This document shows positions 22,472 to 25,034 of a stretch of 25,034 nt of DNA, one piece after another. Origin of the DNA: JAZDJP01 sp043803805 (GTDB taxonomy: Bacteria; Planctomycetota; JAZDJP01). The first letter of the stretch is position 1, and every line of letters begins with the position of its first letter. Under the pieces are notes generated by a model. The model searched no databases and was not told where the DNA came from. It saw only the letters and a list, made by a program, of their open reading frames with translations. A program made the translations under genes and the position numbers. The DNA lies in the NCBI GenBank assembly GCA_043803805.1, contig JAZDJP010000030.1:1-25034 (forward strand). The letters are read 5' to 3'.

Positions 22472-23467
22472 ATGATGCGGAAAAGACATTCCTTCAATTT
22501 TCCAATTGCCGTTTGCCAGGACGGTAAAGTCGGATTAATAAGTAGAAGCGGAAAGGTGGTTGTCCCTTTTCGATTCGATGCCTTTGATGGTTATTCCGAT
22601 CGCTTTCAAGAAGGGCTGATGATGGTTCGCATCGACGGGAAGCCGTCGTATATCGATAGGAGGGGACGAGTTGTCATCCGGACGGATTTCGATTTTGCTA
22701 GAGATTTTTCAGGAAGATTGGCGGCTATCATGTTTGGGAAAAGGTATGGATACATCGACAAGAAAGGCCGTATTGTAATAAAACCGACGTATTGGTTGGC
22801 GTGTGACTTCAGGGAAGGCTTGGCCGTTGTGGCTCATTCCAGAAATCGTTGGGGTTATATCGACAAAAACGGGCGCGAGGTGATTCCTTGCCGGTATCGA
22901 CATGCCGAGGAGTTTTCGGAAGGATTGGCACTTGTGCGTACCAAAGAAGGCGTTGGGTTTATTGACAAATGCGGGAAGGAAGTGATCGCTCCTCAATGCC
23001 GTTGGGCGTGGAGTTTTTCGGAAGGTTTGGCTTGCGTTCAAATTGGCAGACGGCGTGGCTTCGTTGATCGCAATGGCAAGTTGTTTATCCCTCCCGTGTT
23101 CGATCGTGCCATGCGATTTTCGGAAGGTTTGGCGGCGGTAGTGGTGGAGGGACGGTGGAATAACAAGCTCGAGATTTATTCGGGCGGGAAGTATGGATAT
23201 ATTGATAGAAACGGTTCATTTGTTATCAGGCCAAAATTTTCTTGCGCACGAGAATTCAATGAGGGACTCGCTGCGGTGAATGTCCAGTTTTGCAGGCACA
23301 GCATTTCATGCGGGAGATGGGGTTATATTGATAAACGTGGCCGTTTCGCGATAAGACCACAATTTGCACTGGCCGGTGGTTTTAAAGACGGATTGGCGCA
23401 TGTCGCCAAAAATCAACGCGCAATGTACATCAGGAAAAATGGCCGATGTGTCTGGCAATCGAAGTAG
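22472..23467 (+). CDS. WG-repeat protein
   Basis: A 331-residue protein made almost wholly of about eight and a half WG (KWG/Leptospira-type) repeats of roughly 34-45 residues. Each reads W-or-Y-GYIDKKGR-x-VI-x-P-x-[FY]-x-x-A-x-x-F-x-EGLA-x-V, for example GYIDKNGREVIPCRYRHAEE then FSEGLALV. No signal peptide or catalytic motif is seen, so it is probably cytoplasmic and a protein-binding scaffold. A purine-rich GAGGGGG lies just before two adjacent ATGs (22472 and 22475); either could be the start. The gene is visibly more AT-rich than the phospholipid operon that ends 10 bp upstream. Function unknown. Confidence 0.9.
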   Translation: MMRKRHSFNFPIAVCQDGKVGLISRSGKVVVPFRFDAFDGYSDRFQEGLMMVRIDGKPSYIDRRGRVVIRTDFDFARDFSGRLAAIMFGKRYGYIDKKGRIVIKPTYWLACDFREGLAVVAHSRNRWGYIDKNGREVIPCRYRHAEEFSEGLALVRTKEGVGFIDKCGKEVIAPQCRWAWSFSEGLACVQIGRRRGFVDRNGKLFIPPVFDRAMRFSEGLAAVVVEGRWNNKLEIYSGGKYGYIDRNGSFVIRPKFSCAREFNEGLAAVNVQFCRHSISCGRWGYIDKRGRFAIRPQFALAGGFKDGLAHVAKNQRAMYIRKNGRCVWQSK

Positions 23468-23494
23468 ATGGAAAAGGAGACGGGGCGAGGTGCT

Positions 23495-23527
23495 CCGCTC
23501 ATGGTTCGACAGGCTCACCATGAGCGG
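23495..23527. repeat. 11-bp inverted repeat with TTCGACAGGCTCACC core
   Basis: CCGCTCATGGT (23495-23505) pairs perfectly with ACCATGAGCGG (23517-23527) around an 11-nt loop TCGACAGGCTC. It lies between the WG gene and the lipoprotein gene and has no T-tract. I recall near-identical hairpins (GGTTCGACAGGCTCACC-type) dispersed in many unrelated bacterial genomes. Confidence 0.8.
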
Positions 23528-23562
23528 ATTGATGTCAGGTTCATGTCGGAGTGGAAAAGAAG

Positions 23563-24048
23563 ATGAGAGTCATCCATTTCGCGCTCATTTTGACATTGTG
23601 CGGCCTTGCCGTTTCTTGTTCAACGTCGAAATGCCTGCCCTACCGTTACGAAACGGTTTCACGTACCGTTGAAAATATGTACCCGCCTGGCGACCATAGC
23701 GTGAACGATATACGAGCCCCCTCCATCGGGATCGAGCCACCCACCACAGAACCCGGACCCAATATCAAAACGTATCCGTACCGAATTGACAAGAAAGCGT
23801 GCAAATCCGGCGGGTCAACATACACCGTAACAGGAAACGACACCAAATATATGATAAGAGGCAAGTATCCTTATTTGCCCGAACGCGTCACAACCATTTC
23901 TATCAACCCAAAACAAAGTCGAACGAGAATCTCCATCAAGTCCAAAGTGCACGGATTAATCATTGGGCACCGCGACCCGGATTACGAACGCGCCCGGCTT
24001 CGTGATATCGAAACGGAACTGAAGCGCCGACAACCGCCGACACCCTAA
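23563..24048 (+). CDS. Small lipoprotein of unknown function
   Basis: A 161-residue protein starting with a type II signal peptide (MRVIHFALILTLCGL then AVSC), giving a lipidated Cys at about residue 19 and an outer-membrane or periplasmic location. The GTG at 23551 is in frame but would extend the signal peptide with charged residues, so ATG 23563 is preferred; GGAG and an AAAAGAAG run lie upstream. The mature part is polar, with a YTVTGNDTKYMIRGKYPYLP segment and an Arg/Lys-rich C-terminus. It is not a family I recognise. Base composition is low in G+C, like the WG gene before it. Confidence 0.72.
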   Translation: MRVIHFALILTLCGLAVSCSTSKCLPYRYETVSRTVENMYPPGDHSVNDIRAPSIGIEPPTTEPGPNIKTYPYRIDKKACKSGGSTYTVTGNDTKYMIRGKYPYLPERVTTISINPKQSRTRISIKSKVHGLIIGHRDPDYERARLRDIETELKRRQPPTP

Positions 24049-24060
24049 CAGACCATCTCC

Positions 24061-25034
24061 ATGTCTTCCACACACACTCTCCAAGACTCCACCGCATTTT
24101 CTTCTCCGCAATCCACAATCCACAATCCACAATCCACAATTCTTACTCTTCTTGTCCGCGACCTCAAAACCATCCCCTACGAAACCGCCTGGGCGCTTCA
24201 AAAGGAAATGGTCGCGGCGCGGCACGCGGAGCCGGATCGGCCGGACGAACTTCTCCTCTGCGAACACCCCACGGTCGTGACGCTCGGCCGCCGGGGCGGA
24301 CCGGCGAGTTTCCGCACCGCGCCGGAGGCCCTGGAGAAACTCGGCATCGGCGTCTTCCGCGTGGAGCGCGGCGGCGAGGCCACCGTCCACGCGCCCGGCC
24401 AACTCGTGGGGTACCCGATCCTCCGCCTCAAGCGCCTGGGCCTCGGAATCCACGACGCCGTCCGGGCCCTCGAGGATGTGCTCCTTCGGACGCTCGCCGA
24501 TTTCGAACTCACCGGCCAGCGCCGCCCCCGCACCGCCGGGATCTGGGTGGGCGACGAGAAAATCGCATCCCTCGGCATCGCGGTCCGCCGGGGCGTCACG
24601 TTCCACGGATTCGCCCTCAACGTCACGACGGATTTGTCGTATTTCAATCACATCATCCCCTGCGGAATGCCGGAGGCAAAACTGACTTCCCTGGAACGGC
24701 GCCTCGGAACCGCTCCGGACGCGGCGGACGTGCGGCGGCGGGTGATTGACAATTTCCGCGCCGTGTTCGGATACGACGCCACGCCCGCGGAGTCCGGCTA
24801 CCCTTCATCCAATCTGAATTCTGCGTTTCACGCTTCACGAGATACGAACGACGAGAAACGATCCCGTTTCCCCCCCTGGCTCCGGAAACGCCTCGCCCCG
24901 GCCGGCCGGTCCGTCGCGGTGGGCGCGCTTCTGGACACCCTGCATCTCCACACCGTCTGCCGGGAGGCGCGCTGCCCCAACCAGCAGGAGTGTTTTTCCC
25001 GCGGCACCGCCACGTTCCTCATCCTCGGCCCCGA
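24061..25034 (+). CDS. lipB-lipA: LipB-LipA fusion: octanoyltransferase fused to lipoyl synthase (3' truncated)
   Basis: One uninterrupted frame runs from ATG 24061 off the window. Residues about 30-240 are octanoyl-[ACP]:protein N-octanoyltransferase: EHPTVVTLGRRGG, ERGGEATVHAPGQLVGYPI, KIASLGIAVRRGVTFHGFAL and the catalytic Cys in HIIPCGMPEAKLTSL. After a linker (about 247-270) the next residues match the lipoyl synthase N-terminus: PPWLRKRLAP, then LHLHTVCREARCPNQQECFS with the C-x4-C-x5-C auxiliary cluster motif, and RGTATFLILGP. No ATG, GTG or TTG in this frame lies in the linker, so LipA is not separately started in frame. Together the two activities attach octanoate and insert both sulfurs to make protein-bound lipoate. 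The first ~25 codons and the linker are encoded by heptad repeats. Confidence 0.9.
   Translation, partial: MSSTHTLQDSTAFSSPQSTIHNPQSTILTLLVRDLKTIPYETAWALQKEMVAARHAEPDRPDELLLCEHPTVVTLGRRGGPASFRTAPEALEKLGIGVFRVERGGEATVHAPGQLVGYPILRLKRLGLGIHDAVRALEDVLLRTLADFELTGQRRPRTAGIWVGDEKIASLGIAVRRGVTFHGFALNVTTDLSYFNHIIPCGMPEAKLTSLERRLGTAPDAADVRRRVIDNFRAVFGYDATPAESGYPSSNLNSAFHASRDTNDEKRSRFPPWLRKRLAPAGRSVAVGALLDTLHLHTVCREARCPNQQECFSRGTATFLILGP
24104..24140. repeat. Heptad array (ATCCACA) inside the 5' end of the LipB-LipA gene
   Basis: Four perfect ATCCACA units (24111-24138) preceded by a degenerate CTCCGCA. In frame they encode a Ser/Thr/Pro/Gln-rich leader of the fusion protein. No alternative ATG, GTG or TTG start in this frame lies between the array and the LipB domain. 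Confidence 0.85.
24811..24866. repeat. Heptad array in the LipB-LipA linker, GANNNAC copy C
   Basis: Eight consecutive 7-mers: AATCTGA, ATTCTGC, GTTTCAC, GCTTCAC, GAGATAC, GAACGAC, GAGAAAC and GATCCCG. The middle units match the arrays at 325-366 and 17740-17787. Confidence 0.7.

Noticed and set aside
23495..23527. Rho-independent terminator of the WG gene
   Set aside because: Perfect stem but no following T-run, and the sequence matches a dispersed repeat type instead.
24104..24140. Possible CRISPR-like or leader repeat
   Set aside because: Units of 7 bp with no spacers; a simple tandem heptad array.

Overview
The window is GC-rich bacterial chromosome with housekeeping metabolism and a scattering of exported or repeat-rich proteins. 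It shows no phage genes, no CRISPR array, no transposase and no rRNA. A CBM9-like domain, a PA14 protein, a secreted WD40/HEAT protein, WG repeats and a lipoprotein, together with strongly biased GC-rich codon use, suggest an uncultured Gram-negative lineage of the Planctomycetota/Hydrogenedentota/Sumerlaeota/Armatimonadota kind. That placement is inference and weak.

Layout. 1-844: the tail of a CBM9-like protein and a small membrane-anchored TPR protein. 963-3887 (-): a large FAD plus Fe-S D-2-hydroxyacid dehydrogenase. 3963-7039 (+): two exported proteins, PA14 and WD40+HEAT. 7094-8022 (-): a two-gene nucleotidyltransferase unit of toxin-antitoxin type. 8162-9388 (-): an MFS transporter. 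9498-15149 (+): glmS, a type I-beta DAHP synthase, an Ldh2-family oxidoreductase with an altered active site, a zinc-ribbon membrane protein and an omega-amidase-like nitrilase. 15154-17688 (-): a membrane protein and acetolactate synthase. 17993-19078 (+): aroC. 19168-19253: tRNA-Leu(CAA), whose 3' end and downstream flank are duplicated 272 bp further on. 19688-22461 (+): a four-gene, overlapping phospholipid operon (SMR/EamA-like protein, CDP-alcohol phosphotransferase, CdsA-like, PlsC-like). 22472-24048 (+): a WG-repeat protein and a lipoprotein. 24061-end (+): an in-frame LipB-LipA fusion that runs off the window.

Two patterns run through the whole window. First, many first genes have a sigma70-like promoter whose -10 box (mostly GATAAT) ends only 6-9 nt before the start codon. 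That geometry puts the transcription start at or next to the AUG, so much of the expression looks leaderless; genes inside operons instead use stop/start overlaps. Second, intergenic gaps and a few protein linkers carry short degenerate tandem arrays with an exact 7-bp or 8-bp period (for example six GACTCNNN units at each of two loci, and GANNNAC heptads at three). One heptad array encodes the linker joining LipB to LipA.

Functionally, DAHP synthase and chorismate synthase are the first and last shikimate-pathway steps, ilvB starts branched-chain amino acid synthesis, glmS feeds cell-envelope amino sugars, and the 19.7-22.5 kb operon probably makes or remodels a phospholipid. Two of its enzymes carry Asp-to-Asn changes in signature motifs.
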